Shown: positions 56,301 to 64,000 of the stretch, one piece after another | How the letters are laid out: each line of letters opens with the position of its first letter | How positions within the stretch are numbered: the stretch's first letter is position 1 | NCBI GenBank assembly: GCA_949825045.1 | Contig: OX463829.1 | Location: 15,842,715 to 15,906,714 of the forward strand | Source of the DNA: Argyresthia goedartella | Lineage: Eukaryota; Arthropoda; Insecta; Lepidoptera; Argyresthiidae | Direction: 5' to 3' | Length of the DNA: 64,000 nucleotides | Translations under genes and position numbers: made by a program | The notes under the pieces: model-generated | What the model was told of the DNA's origin: nothing | Seen by the model: the letters and a program-made list of their open reading frames with translations, nothing else | The model's database searches: none

Positions 56301-59300
56301 CATGTGCAAGTAGTGTTTTTTTTACAGTTTGTGTAATGGATTCAGCGTCGCCTTTACTTAACTCTCCAAGCGTAAGGAAATTTGACACTATCTCATATGA
56401 AGTCTTACTAAAATATTGAATAACAACTCCCAGTAACTTTGTTACACTTATATCAGTGCTCTCGTCTAACAAGAGGCTGTACGGTCCATCACCAACATCT
56501 TCACGTAATTTGGACGCAAAATGTGGCGCCAAAATATTTTTTAGTATAGCTGTACATTTCGTCCGATGCAATTTTATATCAGCTTTAAATTCTTTTTTAC
56601 ATAAAGCCCCAAGATGGTCTACCGGTAATATTGAAGAATGAGCGGCAATATACAATGTCAGAGAAGCCTCAGATGAGCTCTTCAATTCGTCGAACTTTGG
56701 CTTTGCCTGAAAGGTCAATTTTTGTTGTCTCGAAGAAAAGGGCTCCGCAGCTTTCAAGTGTTTTTTGCGCTTTATGTGATTAATTAAGTCATTTTTTTTG
56801 GCGTTTATTTCGCATCGACAATAACTGCAGAAGGCTTTCGTATTGTCATTGCTGACTTCTTTTAACCAGCCCTGAAAATCAGGCTCAGAGAGCCATTCCT
56901 GGCGGAATTTCTGGGGGTATGGTTTACTACAGGACATTATTTCACAATAGTCTTCACTTCAGTCACTTTCTTAACAAACAAACTTAACTTTAGCACAAAA
57001 CAGCACTAATCTCTCAAATGACATAAACTTTTCACATACGTAAGATGAATGAATACCATCGCAAGAAAGAAATCGTGTACGGCGACTGTGGGGAATTCCC
57101 CCGGGAGGGGAATTCCGCGTTCGCACCGCGCCGTTGCCCAAAATGGCTGCGTTCAATAATAATTAACCTGCACTTCGGTAGTGGATTCGAAGCCGGAAAG
57201 CCACCGTGGTATGGCTTACTAAAAAAGAGCTAGAATAGTCGTAAAAAGAAGCTAAGGAGCTAAACGGGTTTTTTTAGAGCTGATACATGATAAATAGAGC
57301 CAAATCTAGCTCTAAAAGAGCTGAATTGGCAACACTGCTGTTTTGTCACCACCATTTTAGTCTTCAATTCTAAGCTTCAATTGCCCATCCCATTTGTACG
57401 TTTCGTTATCGCTTTATATCTGATTTGAGGTTAGACACTATTTTTAAGAATAACTCGTTCAATACGCATTACCTTGTAATAAGAGTGGTAGCGTTATAAT
57501 CAGGGACCCAGCCCCTACCTGATTTTACTCTATTTACCCCCTTCTCTTGCTAAACGATTCTACATCCTACTCCTATTGGTTTCAACTTTTGACTTCCAGG
57601 TAGCCGGTCTAGCCCTCTTAGGGGTAGGCTTAGCCTTCCACCTGCAGTTCAACGAGGTCACCACCTGGGTCGAGGAGTTCGGCCACAGCAGCCAGACCCT
57701 GGCCCCGACCACTGGCATCGTGGTTGGGTCTATTGTCTTCTTGGTGTCATACATTGGATGTGTTAGCGCGTGGAGCCAGAACCACTGTCTCCTGGTCACG
57801 GTGAGTTTTTCAAACCACAAACATAATTATATTATAAATGAAATTACGATTTATCTGGCAGATAGGCTTTATCCATAATCTTTGAATCATGTCCTTAATA
57901 TTTCCAATTTTCCAATTTATTTCAGTATGCTGTGTTAGTCCTAGTGCTCATGCTTAGCAAGATAAGGCTTCGTTGATCTTCGTCAAGCAGCCCGAAATCA
58001 TAGAGCAGATCCTGACATGGCTGGGCAAGCAGTTTTCTTCAGAAAACATGGCAGTCTTCCACAAGATTGAAGAATTTGTAAGACATTTTTGCTTTTGATA
58101 AAGTCAGCGTCACTTAAACACTGAGAGACAGATGATTGAATGTACAAACTGATGCAAAACAAAGTGATGCGAAGTGGCTCAAACGAGAGACAGTGATAGC
58201 ATGACTAAATTGCCATCAAATTTTGTGATGTTTTTGTACATCCGGGGGAGTCGACCAGGAATGATCATGCCACAAACAATGATCTTTGGACAAACCATGA
58301 GGAGTGCAGGCAGGCTAAGCTGGCCTTGCCGTCCCCTAGCGCTAGGCTTGCTAAGACCTTGCTTCGACTTAGTAGGCCGCGCATGCGACTGGTGACTGCA
58401 GCACTTACTGGCCATGGTTTCTTTAATAAACATCTATATGTCCTAGGTGTTACCGACAGCCCCCTTTGCGAGCCTGCTTGGAGGCAGAAGAAACGGCTGC
58501 TCACGTCCTCATGGACTGCACAGGAGTAGTGGACTACAGGGCTAAACACCTCGGTCAATCGAGGGACCTTCCAGGGATAGTCGGTAACGTAAATGGCCTG
58601 CTGGGGTTCCTGGAGGAGTTGGGTTGGCTCGAATGATATCGCATTCCCACCCACACGCAAATAGGTGCTTTCGTCTTCGAGTTGCGGAAACCAGCCCGTC
58701 TTACAATTGACAATTGACATTGTACATCCGGGGCGAGATTACATGGTCTGAAATATTTATTTTTCCCTAATTTTCCTCTAGCTTAATGGTGAACTTTTCT
58801 TCTGTACTTTTTTATTTCTTTAACTCTAGCCCATATGCCCAAATCATGGGTCTAATTAAGGATAACATTGCCGTTTTGAAAACTCCTATGATTTCTATTT
58901 TTCAGTTCCACTGCTGCGGCACGACTGGACCTGATATATATTTACCTTCTGACCTGGCTAACAATGCAAACTGCTGTGCCAAGACTTTTGCTACATGCAC
59001 ACTCGAGAACTCCTATCTCGGTTGCGACACTGTGGTTGTTTGCGTCGCAAGAAGCTACGGCCTTGCTATCGGGTTTTTGGCCATTGCTTTGGCCGCAGTA
59101 GAGGTGAGATGAATTATTATTACGCCTCCACTGTACTTTTGTCTGTCTGTCTCATTATCCGAATAGGTAGAGTCAAAATGTTCTTAGAGTGTGTAGTTAG
59201 TTAGTTGTCGGTATAGCAACAAAATAATGAATCATGCGGTAATAAAAATTCAAGGGTGTCCATGCAAGAGGTGTTTTTCCCCTGTAAAGTGTCCCATGCT

Positions 59301-59477
59301 GAGCTGATGACTGCCCTATCTCAAACTACTCTTCCTAGCCCCGAGCCGCCCCCGCCCAGGCCCCCAAAATAATTATATTACTAAGGTTTTCTATGTATTT
59401 TTCAGTTGGTGGCTGTAGTCTTCGCACTCTGCCTGGCAAACACTATCAAGAACACGGAACAAAGAGCCGAGTTTTAA
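44274..59477 (+). CDS. Tetraspanin gene (five coding exons, ~227 aa), frameshift in exon 3
   Basis: A four-pass membrane protein of the tetraspanin family, which organises membrane microdomains. Exons are 44274-44333, 57600-57800, 57926-58077, 58906-59103 and 59406-59477. All introns are GT-AG and phase 0, giving about 20+67+51+66+23 residues. It shows a Cys next to TM1 (MGCGVFIVKY), EC1 and TM2 in exon 2, TM3 and the start of EC2 in exon 3, the diagnostic CCG in exon 4, and TM4 finishing in exon 5. The large loop carries six Cys. Exon 3 is 152 nt, so one base is missing relative to a phase-0 exon. That shifts the frame and gives a TGA after LMLSKIRLR: either a null allele/pseudogene or a sequencing error. 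Intron 1 is 13.3 kb and full of transposons. Confidence 0.85.
44334..45532. other. Tetraspanin intron 1, first part
   Basis: GC-rich sequence at 44440-44900 of unknown origin includes a (tcaa)n tract (44538-44550) and a duplicated 'tgtcccttacctttcgcgt' (about 44857 and 44892). Long open frames there come from the GC bias and I do not call them genes. The stretch ends with a palindromic target site (45476-45532) into which the LINE has inserted. Confidence 0.4.
45505..45532. repeat. Target-site duplication (left) of the OTU LINE
   Basis: 'caagtatataag..' to 'ttatattcta' recurs at 50073-50096 (24 bp there, with a small internal deletion), immediately after the (attc)n tail. Confidence 0.7.
46740..47324 (+). 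CDS. OTU-domain cysteine protease-like protein (194 aa, intact)
   Basis: OTU proteins are usually deubiquitinases. Signatures: PRDGNCLFHAIADQI at residues 8-22 holds the catalytic Asp and Cys (DGNC). TWGGEEIIIAAAEFYVISVA at about 74-93 is the W.G..Ei..aa......i block. SHYDSAYI at about 127-134 supplies the catalytic His. The frame is complete and begins at the first ATG of the conserved region. After residue 135 the sequence has no known domain (P/N/Q-rich) and stops without reaching an endonuclease. The product's job in the element is unknown; protection from ubiquitin-dependent turnover is only a guess. Confidence 0.8.
   Translation: METLLMPRDGNCLFHAIADQINHLFGATFNDTHIRSDLARYVEANSNYPRIKLAIDAPNAEAFTEYIKNLHIQGTWGGEEIIIAAAEFYVISVAIHQQNGPSIVYSPQQEYNSVGTINLTFSDSHYDSAYIIEPQNVINNQSNLHRSISLFPYQNTARLPKYPQVPPAPKTDNMIAVNLNTFPRPTQNAQLKIR
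47606..48280 (+). pseudogene. Second, decayed OTU copy with its leader
   Basis: The leader 'catcataaaaggatcatttc' matches 46436-46460. Then come an ATG at 47862, LP(T)L, a broken DGNC region ('tggtaactgcctattcaccg'), IADQINH, WAGEEIIIPAAEYFLLNATI and HHYDSGYLLESP. Stops and frameshifts lie in its first half. The second half is open and continues in the same frame into the endonuclease at 48440. Confidence 0.75.
48194..48793 (+). pseudogene. OTU C-terminus fused to an endonuclease N-terminus
   Basis: One open frame of 199 codons runs from the OTU His block (GHHYDSGYL) to MRIATWKVRGCAEITKRL and IHIAYIQETN, the start of an APE-type LINE endonuclease (catalytic N/K-region and the E in QET), then KKGIIGTNLL. 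It shows that the OTU domain and endonuclease belonged to the same polyprotein. It stops after the first third of the endonuclease. Confidence 0.7.
49000..50072 (+). pseudogene. RT C-terminal remnant and 3' UTR of the OTU LINE
   Basis: Fragments read LDVVPIRTVNEIKYLGTYIT (the connector after the RT palm) near 49180-49240 and MFENARIYPRYHKIHD near 49422. The rest is 3' sequence ending in (attc)n. The palm motifs are absent, so an internal deletion removed them. Confidence 0.55.
50876..51220 (+). repeat. 184-bp tandem duplication
   Basis: 'tcaaatcaaatcgtgatccg', then 'ataactataaaacatctac' and later 'caagatagcttcggaacac', occurs twice, with anchors at 50876 and 51060. The second copy is slightly shorter. 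No gene is seen here. Confidence 0.85.
51490..54665 (-). mobile_element. DNA transposon carrying a DUF7869-like transposase
   Basis: An inverted, self-palindromic motif flanks the gene. On the left, 'acttagtaactcggcttact' (51492-51528) matches the inverse of the right 'tcaaattcataacttagtaa' region (54411-54451) at about 85% with one small gap. More motif copies (cctagtaagtcg, ttactaggttttg) lie at 54599 and 54651. The right terminus is therefore somewhere between 54451 and 54665. No target duplication is resolved. Confidence 0.55.
51812..54260 (-). CDS. DDE-type transposase, DUF7869-like, two exons, 725 aa, intact
   Basis: Exon 1 is 54260-54229 (MRALQNENDC plus two bases, donor gtaaga). Exon 2 is 53957-51812 (acceptor gctttcag). 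The 2178 nt are in frame to a TAA. An unspliced frame starting at 54043 would add a hydrophobic stretch that looks like a membrane anchor but is intron sequence. Seen: a Cys cluster CYGKCRRRCNDF at about residue 185; MDLQKVTLLPDMP (first acidic residue); VVWHEAMMGRDANN; TLWCDNCTGQNKNWFLF (second); and KGHTHMTADGVHGNIEKEMG (third). This fits an RNase H-fold DDE nuclease; the DUF7869 assignment is from memory. The absence of any disabling change suggests recent activity or domestication. Confidence 0.72.
54762..57337 (-). mobile_element. 2.58-kb hAT transposon, nearly complete
   Basis: It starts cagtgttgccaac and ends with the inverse, ttggcaacactg. Both ends carry a cluster of 'agagct(a/g)a' words (at least five left, seven right), as expected for transposase-binding subterminal repeats. 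Only 'ctgtt' is shared directly by the two flanks, rather than a full 8-bp duplication. It sits antisense in tetraspanin intron 1. Confidence 0.85.
54925..56937 (-). pseudogene. hAT transposase, one in-frame stop
   Basis: Two blocks (56937-55408, 509 codons; 55407-54925, 160 codons) are contiguous in the same frame, separated only by TAA at 55410-55408. Seen: a BED-like zinc finger, AFCSYCRCEINAKKNDLINH (C..C...H....H), in the first 65 residues; LLLDESTDISVTKLLGVVIQ (first catalytic D); GIGVDNANVMTG with IKCSCHSIQLA (second D and the C..H motif); ATRWLSVESA; and the C-terminal dimerisation domain SLPWSNGEVERVFSQLNIVK (third acidic residue). The full product would be about 670 residues. One substitution has silenced it, so it is very young. 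Confidence 0.9.
57600..57800 (+). CDS. Tetraspanin exon 2
   Basis: Follows acceptor gacttccag; donor gtgagt. Encodes VAGLALLGVGLAFHLQF (rest of TM1), the small loop (TTWVEEFGHSSQTLAPTTG) and TM2 (IVVGSIVFLVSYIGCVSAW). 67 codons, phase 0 at both ends. Confidence 0.9.
57926..58077 (+). CDS. Tetraspanin exon 3, frameshifted
   Basis: Acceptor atttcag, donor gtaaga. The first 41 nt read YAVLVLVLMLSKI (TM3). The remaining 111 nt read, one base shifted, ASLIFVKQPEIIEQILTWLG and continue to HKIEEF (end of TM3 and start of the large loop). One base is lost (or two gained) somewhere before 57967, probably around 57958-57966. Confidence 0.85.
58248..58719 (+). mobile_element. 5'-truncated LINE tail in tetraspanin intron 3, 14-bp TSD
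   Basis: 'ttgtacatccgggg' lies at 58234-58247 and again at 58720-58733. Between them a plus-strand frame reads SPSARLAKTLLRLSRPRMRL, VTAALTGHGFFNKHLYVLGV, TDSPLCE and AEETAAHVLMDCTGV, then GLLGFLEELGW-stop. This is the region after RNase H, with its Cys/His cluster, at the end of I/R1-type LINE ORF2, with one frameshift near the LCE. It ends in short (acaattg) repeats. Confidence 0.85.
58906..59103 (+). CDS. Tetraspanin exon 4 (CCG motif)
   Basis: Acceptor tttttcag, donor gtgaga. Encodes FHCCGTTGPDIYLPSDLANN, NCCAKTFATC, LGCDTVVVC and the start of TM4 (LAIGFLAIALAAVE). CCG plus paired downstream Cys is the tetraspanin large-loop signature. 66 codons, intact. Confidence 0.9.
59406..59477 (+). 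CDS. Tetraspanin exon 5
   Basis: Acceptor tttttcag. Encodes LVAVVFALCLANTIKNTEQR and then AEF-stop: the end of TM4 and a short cytosolic tail. No canonical AATAAA is seen soon after the stop. Confidence 0.85.
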   Translation: MVAVVFALCLANTIKNTEQRAEF

Positions 59478-60300
59478 CTCCATATATGGTAGTGCATTAT
59501 TTTTCATTGTTTTTGGACTTTCATACCAAGCCATCGTATAAGGGTTGAAAATATGACGGCAAATATATTGCCTCTGTTGCATAAAGTTATGGTTAAGCTA
59601 CTTAAAATGTTTATCCGTTCTCCGTCGTCGTAAGAGTCGATTAAATGAACACTAAGTTTTTTTAAATTAATTTTAATTTTAATAATGAACAATCATCACA
59701 CAGTCATAGTTTAAAATAACTAAGTGACGGTTAAAAAGTTACATATAGAAGTTAGTTATAATGTGTGTGTGTGTTTGTGTGTGCATTTCTGTGGTTGATA
59801 AATATAAAATGGATAAACTACTAAAAACGCAACATAGCTAGGTAGGTATCCTAGTATTTAGTGTATGTTGTAAGTCTTGTGTATATAAATGTCTATGTAT
59901 CTTTAATTTTTGTACTGACTTACCAAAAGTTTTGTTATGGAAAATATATAGGTACCTACATATTTATATTGTACGGTATTGATAATACTTTTAAACCGTA
60001 TTTTTATTTGGCGTTAGCGATACGAATATTAGCTCTGACATTTTCGCAATCTAATACACGAGTAGGTATATATTTTTCTTCAGCGATGTTATTTAAGAAA
60101 AAAATTAAGAAAATCAGAATTTAGTACAGTAAATAGTTATTATTAGTCATGAACAAACCGCCAAGAAGGATTATAAGTTGGCGATTCCAGCAATTTTTCT
60201 GTATTTTCATTTTCGTCTCGATATAATAGTGTGCGTTTTGATGGATGTTTTTAAAAGAGTAATGCCAAGATTATGTAAAAATTTGTTAAAGTTGATTAAC
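59478..60300. other. Downstream of the tetraspanin, no gene
   Basis: AT-rich sequence with a (tg)n tract at 59761-59785. Open frames such as 59861-60124 are hydrophobic by composition and I do not call them. The tetraspanin 3' UTR should be here. Confidence 0.4.
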
Positions 60301-60339
60301 AAAACCATAAATTTGTCAAAATTGGAGTTAAAAAGTTAT

Positions 60340-61020
60340 AATCGTTTGAACGTGGCCGCGCCATTGAAACGCGGAGAACTGTGCGGCCACGAAGATATTT
60401 AAAACCGAGCGTTGCAGAGACCTGAAAGCTAGGCAAATAACGTATTGAATTTGTAAAAAAAATCCTAGGTTTATTTTTTAGGATCTGTGAGACAAAAACC
60501 CCCATGGCCGCGCCATCGAAACGGTGAAATATATATGATAGCCGATATCTCGCTGAAAAGTCATCGCAGAGGCCTGTCTTTTTTGTAAAACCTAGATTTG
60601 AATTTGTCAAAATTGGTAAAAATTAAACAAAAACTCTTAGGTTTACATTTCAGAAGCCTTACGACTCCGAAAACCTCATGGCCCCGCCATTGAAACGGTG
60701 AAAAACACGTTGCCAATATCTCGCTGAAGAAGCATCGCAGAGTTCTGAAGTTTTTTGTAAAGCTTCGATTTCAAAATTTGTAAAAACAAAAAAATCCTAG
60801 GTTTATATTTCAGGAGGTGTAGTACGGTATCGCGTAGAAATAAGTCGTGATTATCTCTCAAAGAAACTAAGTATAAGCGAGATATTTTTTGTAAACAACA
60901 CCTTTCAAAATTTGTAAAAACAAAAAAATCCTGTGTAGTACGGTATCGCGTAGAAATAAGTCGTGATTATCTCTCAAAGAAACTAAGTATAAGCGAGATA
61001 TTTTTTGTAAACAACACCTA
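60340..61020 (+). repeat. Degenerate tandem repeat ending in a perfect 116-bp duplication
   Basis: 'atggccgcgccat.gaaacg' recurs at about 60352, 60504 and 60678, with 'atatctcgctgaa', 'catcgcagag' and 'aaatcctaggttta' in each unit (period about 152-174). At the end, a 116-bp unit anchored on 'gtgtagtacggtatcgcgta' (60817, 60933) is repeated, with 87 identical consecutive bases. Confidence 0.8.
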
Positions 61021-61044
61021 TTAATATGTATAAATAGCTAGAAT

Positions 61045-61480
61045 ATTATTATTATTATTATTTATTTAAATCAGATAACAAGATCTATATAACATTGATT
61101 AATGAGACAGTAGGTAATACAATTATTTAAATGAGGTAAAAACTAAATTAACATTTTTACCCAATGGTGGTTGAATGGGCCATCCCATTTCTCTGAAAAC
61201 ACCTTTAGGATACTGCTGCTACTGCCGCGCATTCTGCTCGGCACCTACCTGCTGCAACTGGAAATGCGATTTTCACTCAGTTTCACTCAGTTCAATTTTA
61301 TGCACTAAATTTGGCCCTCAAAATCGAGTACCATCATTGGCACTGTCCGACAAGACACTGACTTGAAGTTGGGACTGGTGCGTTACTTAGTGTAGCCAGA
61401 AATATAGTGCTCTTTTTACCATTGATTAAAAGTTTAACAAATCGAAAACGATTTCGATATTTTTAGATTTTAAGTAACAA
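61045..61480 (-). repeat. Probable LINE 3' end
   Basis: It begins with (att)n at 61045-61062, which on minus is a microsatellite 3' tail after 'ttgttatctgatttaaataa'. I recognise no protein. The call rests on the tail and the position just beyond the next LINE's 3' end. Confidence 0.35.
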
Positions 61481-61481
61481 T

Positions 61482-64000
61482 AGTCAATAGTCAAAGTACT
61501 TTATTACTGTAGATATTTACATATACTTAGCAAACGTCATTTTTTGCCTCTTCTCTACATTGGACCACTGTGGGAGAAGAAGGGCGTAGAAACTCCCACA
61601 GATTTATTTTTAGATCTCTTTTAAAAATAGGTTGTGCTTAACTAATACAAATATGAAAAATTTAATTGTTATGATTAATAAGCAGGAATAAATAATTACA
61701 AAATTATTAACAGCAAGGTCTGTGTTGAGCCAGATTAACCCCATACAGTCCTGTCATTTAAGTAATCTTGAACATTGTAATATCCCTTTTTCGACAAAGT
61801 CGCTTTAACATGCTTTTTAAATTGCTCAAGTGGCAATTTCAAAATCTCCAGAGGTATCTTATTGTAGTAGAGAATGCACTGACCCTTGAAAGAATTGCTA
61901 ACCTTCGCGAGTCTAAAACGGGGCGCACATAGTCTGTGATTATTTCTTAGGTTAACATTACAGCTATCGCTAAGTTTGGAAAATGTTGTAAGGTTCTTGC
62001 GTACATACATTATATTTTCGAAAATAAATTGACTAGCTACTGTTAGTATGTCAATTTCTTTAAAAAGCTCTCTTGAGGAGTCTGTTCGTTTTAAATTATA
62101 AATTGCTCGAATAGCTCTTTTCTGTAAAATAAAAATAGTTTGAATATCCGCTGCTTTCCCCCACAACAAGATACCATAGGACATCACACTATGAAAGTAA
62201 CTAAAATATACTAGCCTAGATGTAGCCACATCCGTGCTTTGTCTGATGTTCCTAACAGCGTAAGCCGCAGAACTTAATTTACCAGCCAATTTATCTATGT
62301 GGGGTCCCCACTGCAATTTGCTATCAATGGTTATTCCAAGAAACTTCGTATCATTTACTAATTCTAACGTGTTGTTGTCTAGCACTAAACTGGTCTCAAC
62401 TTGCCTGACATTTGGAAGTGAGAATTTGATACACTTGGTTTTACCAGCGTTTAACAATAAATTATTAACTGTGAACCAATTCAAGGTTAAAGACAATACA
62501 CCATTAACATCATCAAATTCTCCTTTTTGTCTTTCAATTTTGAAGACCAGTGAAGTATCATCAGCAAACAACACTATGTCAGTTAATTTCTCCACCATGA
62601 AAGGCAGATCATTAATATATACCAGGAATAAGAAAGGGCCTAATATGGAACCTTGTGGAACGCCAATTTTAACACTCGATCCATCAGATTTTACGCCGTT
62701 AACTTCTGCCTTTTGAATTCTATTGCTTAGGTATGATCTTAGTAGATCCAACGCTTTATTTCTAACTCCGTAATGATTTAATTTAATTAATAGCGTATTA
62801 TGATCAACACAATCAAACGCCTTCGACAGGTCGCAAAAAACTCCGATAGCATCCTGTGCGGCCTCCCATGCAGAATAAATATGAGATACAAGGTTAATAA
62901 CCTGCATCCGTAGTCGATTTACCCCTAGTGAAACCATATTGTTTAGCGTGGAGTTGTTTTGTACGGTTGAAGTGTGAGAGCATTTGATTGAGTATAATAT
63001 TTTCAAATATTTTACTTAGTGTTGGAAGAACAGATATTGGTCTGAAATTTGAAGGATCGCCCTTATCTCCCGATTTGAACAGCGGTATAAGTTTACTGTG
63101 TTTCATGAGGTCTGGAAAAGCCCCATCGTCAACACATTTATTGAATATATAAGCTAAGTGTGGGGCTATAACTAGAATTACTGAACCAATGACTTTGACT
63201 GATATACCCCACAAGTCTTCCGTATTTTTTAAGTTAAGTAATTTAAACGTTTTGACAATGTCCTGGGGATATACATGATGAAATTTTAAATATACATTAC
63301 TGACGCTAGTGTTATTTTTTAATAAAGTCTCTGCTTCAAATGGAGATGAATTTAGACGGTCCGTTGTGAGTACGGGTACATTGGTGAAGAAAGTTTCAAA
63401 AGCTCGAGCAACATCAGCGTTAGATTTAACAACACCATCACCTATCTTTAGGCAGAAATCACTGTCCCTTGGTATAACTTTGCCAGTTTCGCGGTTTATT
63501 ATTTGCCAAACTGTTTTCATTCTATTATTTGAATTTTGAATTTTTCTATTAATGTGTAAAGTTTTTGCAGTTCTACAAACCAACTTGAATTTTGGAATAT
63601 TTTTTAACATAGTCATGAAATTTTCGATCAAAGTTATAGGTTTTTTGATCATAAAGGTCATACAAGATAACTCTACTTTTACGAATTCCAAACGTTGCCC
63701 AGTCATTAAATTTAGATTTACCGTTGTAGTCACTGACTTTCTTTAATTTGAAAACTATTGAATTCTGTCTGAATAATGTTGAAGAAGTCTGAGTAGATTT
63801 TGTTTGGGTTCTGTTCATTAAAATCCGGTACTGGCAAATTTATATCTAAGTTTTTCGTATATGTCTCTAGTCTATGGGATGTAATAGGCCTATAAAATGA
63901 TGGACCAGTCTTATCCTTAATAGTTATTGGGAATGAAACTGTTTGACCACTGTGATCGGAGGGTAAGCAGTTAATTACACTTTTACTTGTGAATGCACAG
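61482..64000 (-). mobile_element. Young CR1/Jockey-like LINE running off the window
   Basis: On minus it enters at 64000, runs through the end of the endonuclease and the RT to a stop at 61735, and ends in a 3' UTR with a short 'ttgacta' repeat tail at about 61482-61500. About 600 bp of it recurs at 20236-20870. ORF2 needs two frameshift corrections (near 63640 and 62905). Confidence 0.85.
61735..63818 (-). pseudogene. ORF2 reverse transcriptase with two frameshifts
   Basis: Blocks in order: FGIRKSRVILYDLYDQKTYN (63573-63818); VWQIINRETGKVIPRDSDFC with LIPLFKSGDKGDPSNFRPIS (62894-63733); and GVFCDLSKAFDCVDHNTLLI (catalytic D), GVPQGSILGPFLFLVYINDL, IVLFADDTSLVF (catalytic FADD), TKFLGITIDSKLQWGPHIDK and the C-terminus NVQDYLNDRTVWG (61735-63006). 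All catalytic motifs are intact. The frameshifts are single-base, so the copy is recent. The endonuclease lies mostly beyond the window. Confidence 0.9.

Noticed and set aside
57045..57233. 62-codon plus-strand frame
   Set aside because: It lies in the hAT 5' leader, antisense to the transposase, and shows no protein signature.

Overview
The window reads as nuclear DNA of an insect, most likely a moth or butterfly. It is AT-rich and intron-bearing, crowded with transposable elements, and carries repeat signatures typical of Lepidoptera: tRNA-headed SINEs with the 'cccaagatacaggg...tttggggc' tail, the 'ggttccgtacc...gtccgtccgtctg' repeat, and CR1/Jockey-like LINEs. No bacterial or viral gene organisation is present. 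Two host genes can be pieced together from exons with matching splice sites and phases. (1) A fatty-acid-binding protein (FABP) gene on the minus strand, 18717 to 7646: four coding exons, 135 residues. (2) A tetraspanin gene on the plus strand, 44274 to 59477: five coding exons, about 227 residues, with a one-base frameshift in exon 3. Almost everything else is mobile DNA in their introns or between them.

Layout. 1-7.6 kb: SINEs and small inverted-repeat elements. 7.6-18.7 kb: the FABP gene. Its intron 3 holds a 1-kb long-TIR element, intron 2 a 75-bp minisatellite, and intron 1 a 5.47-kb foldback element made of 178-bp satellite units with a 9-bp target duplication, then a LINE split by a hAT element with an 8-bp target duplication. 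19-31 kb: LINE fragments (one apparently rearranged by 5' inversion, one old full-length-like copy at 28.4-30.7 kb), an RNase H fragment and several perfect hairpins. 33.4-39.3 kb: a two-gene DNA transposon of EnSpm/CACTA type, with a transposase on plus and a DUF4806-like gene on minus, hit by a SINE. 39.36-41.15 kb: a CR1-like LINE. 41.5-42.2 kb: a small hAT remnant.

44.3-59.5 kb: the tetraspanin gene. Its 13.3-kb first intron contains (a) a LINE insertion, 45533-50072, encoding an OTU cysteine-protease-like protein and an endonuclease, with the 5' OTU module present twice; (b) a complete two-exon DDE-type transposase gene of the DUF7869-like kind between inverted motifs; and (c) a 2.58-kb hAT element whose transposase is broken by a single stop codon. 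Intron 3 holds a LINE tail with a 14-bp target duplication. 60.3-64 kb: a tandem-repeat tract, then a young LINE running off the window.

The two host genes have no visible functional link. The strongest candidates for something undescribed are the satellite-armed foldback element, the OTU-bearing LINE with a duplicated head, and the intact DUF7869-like transposase unit.
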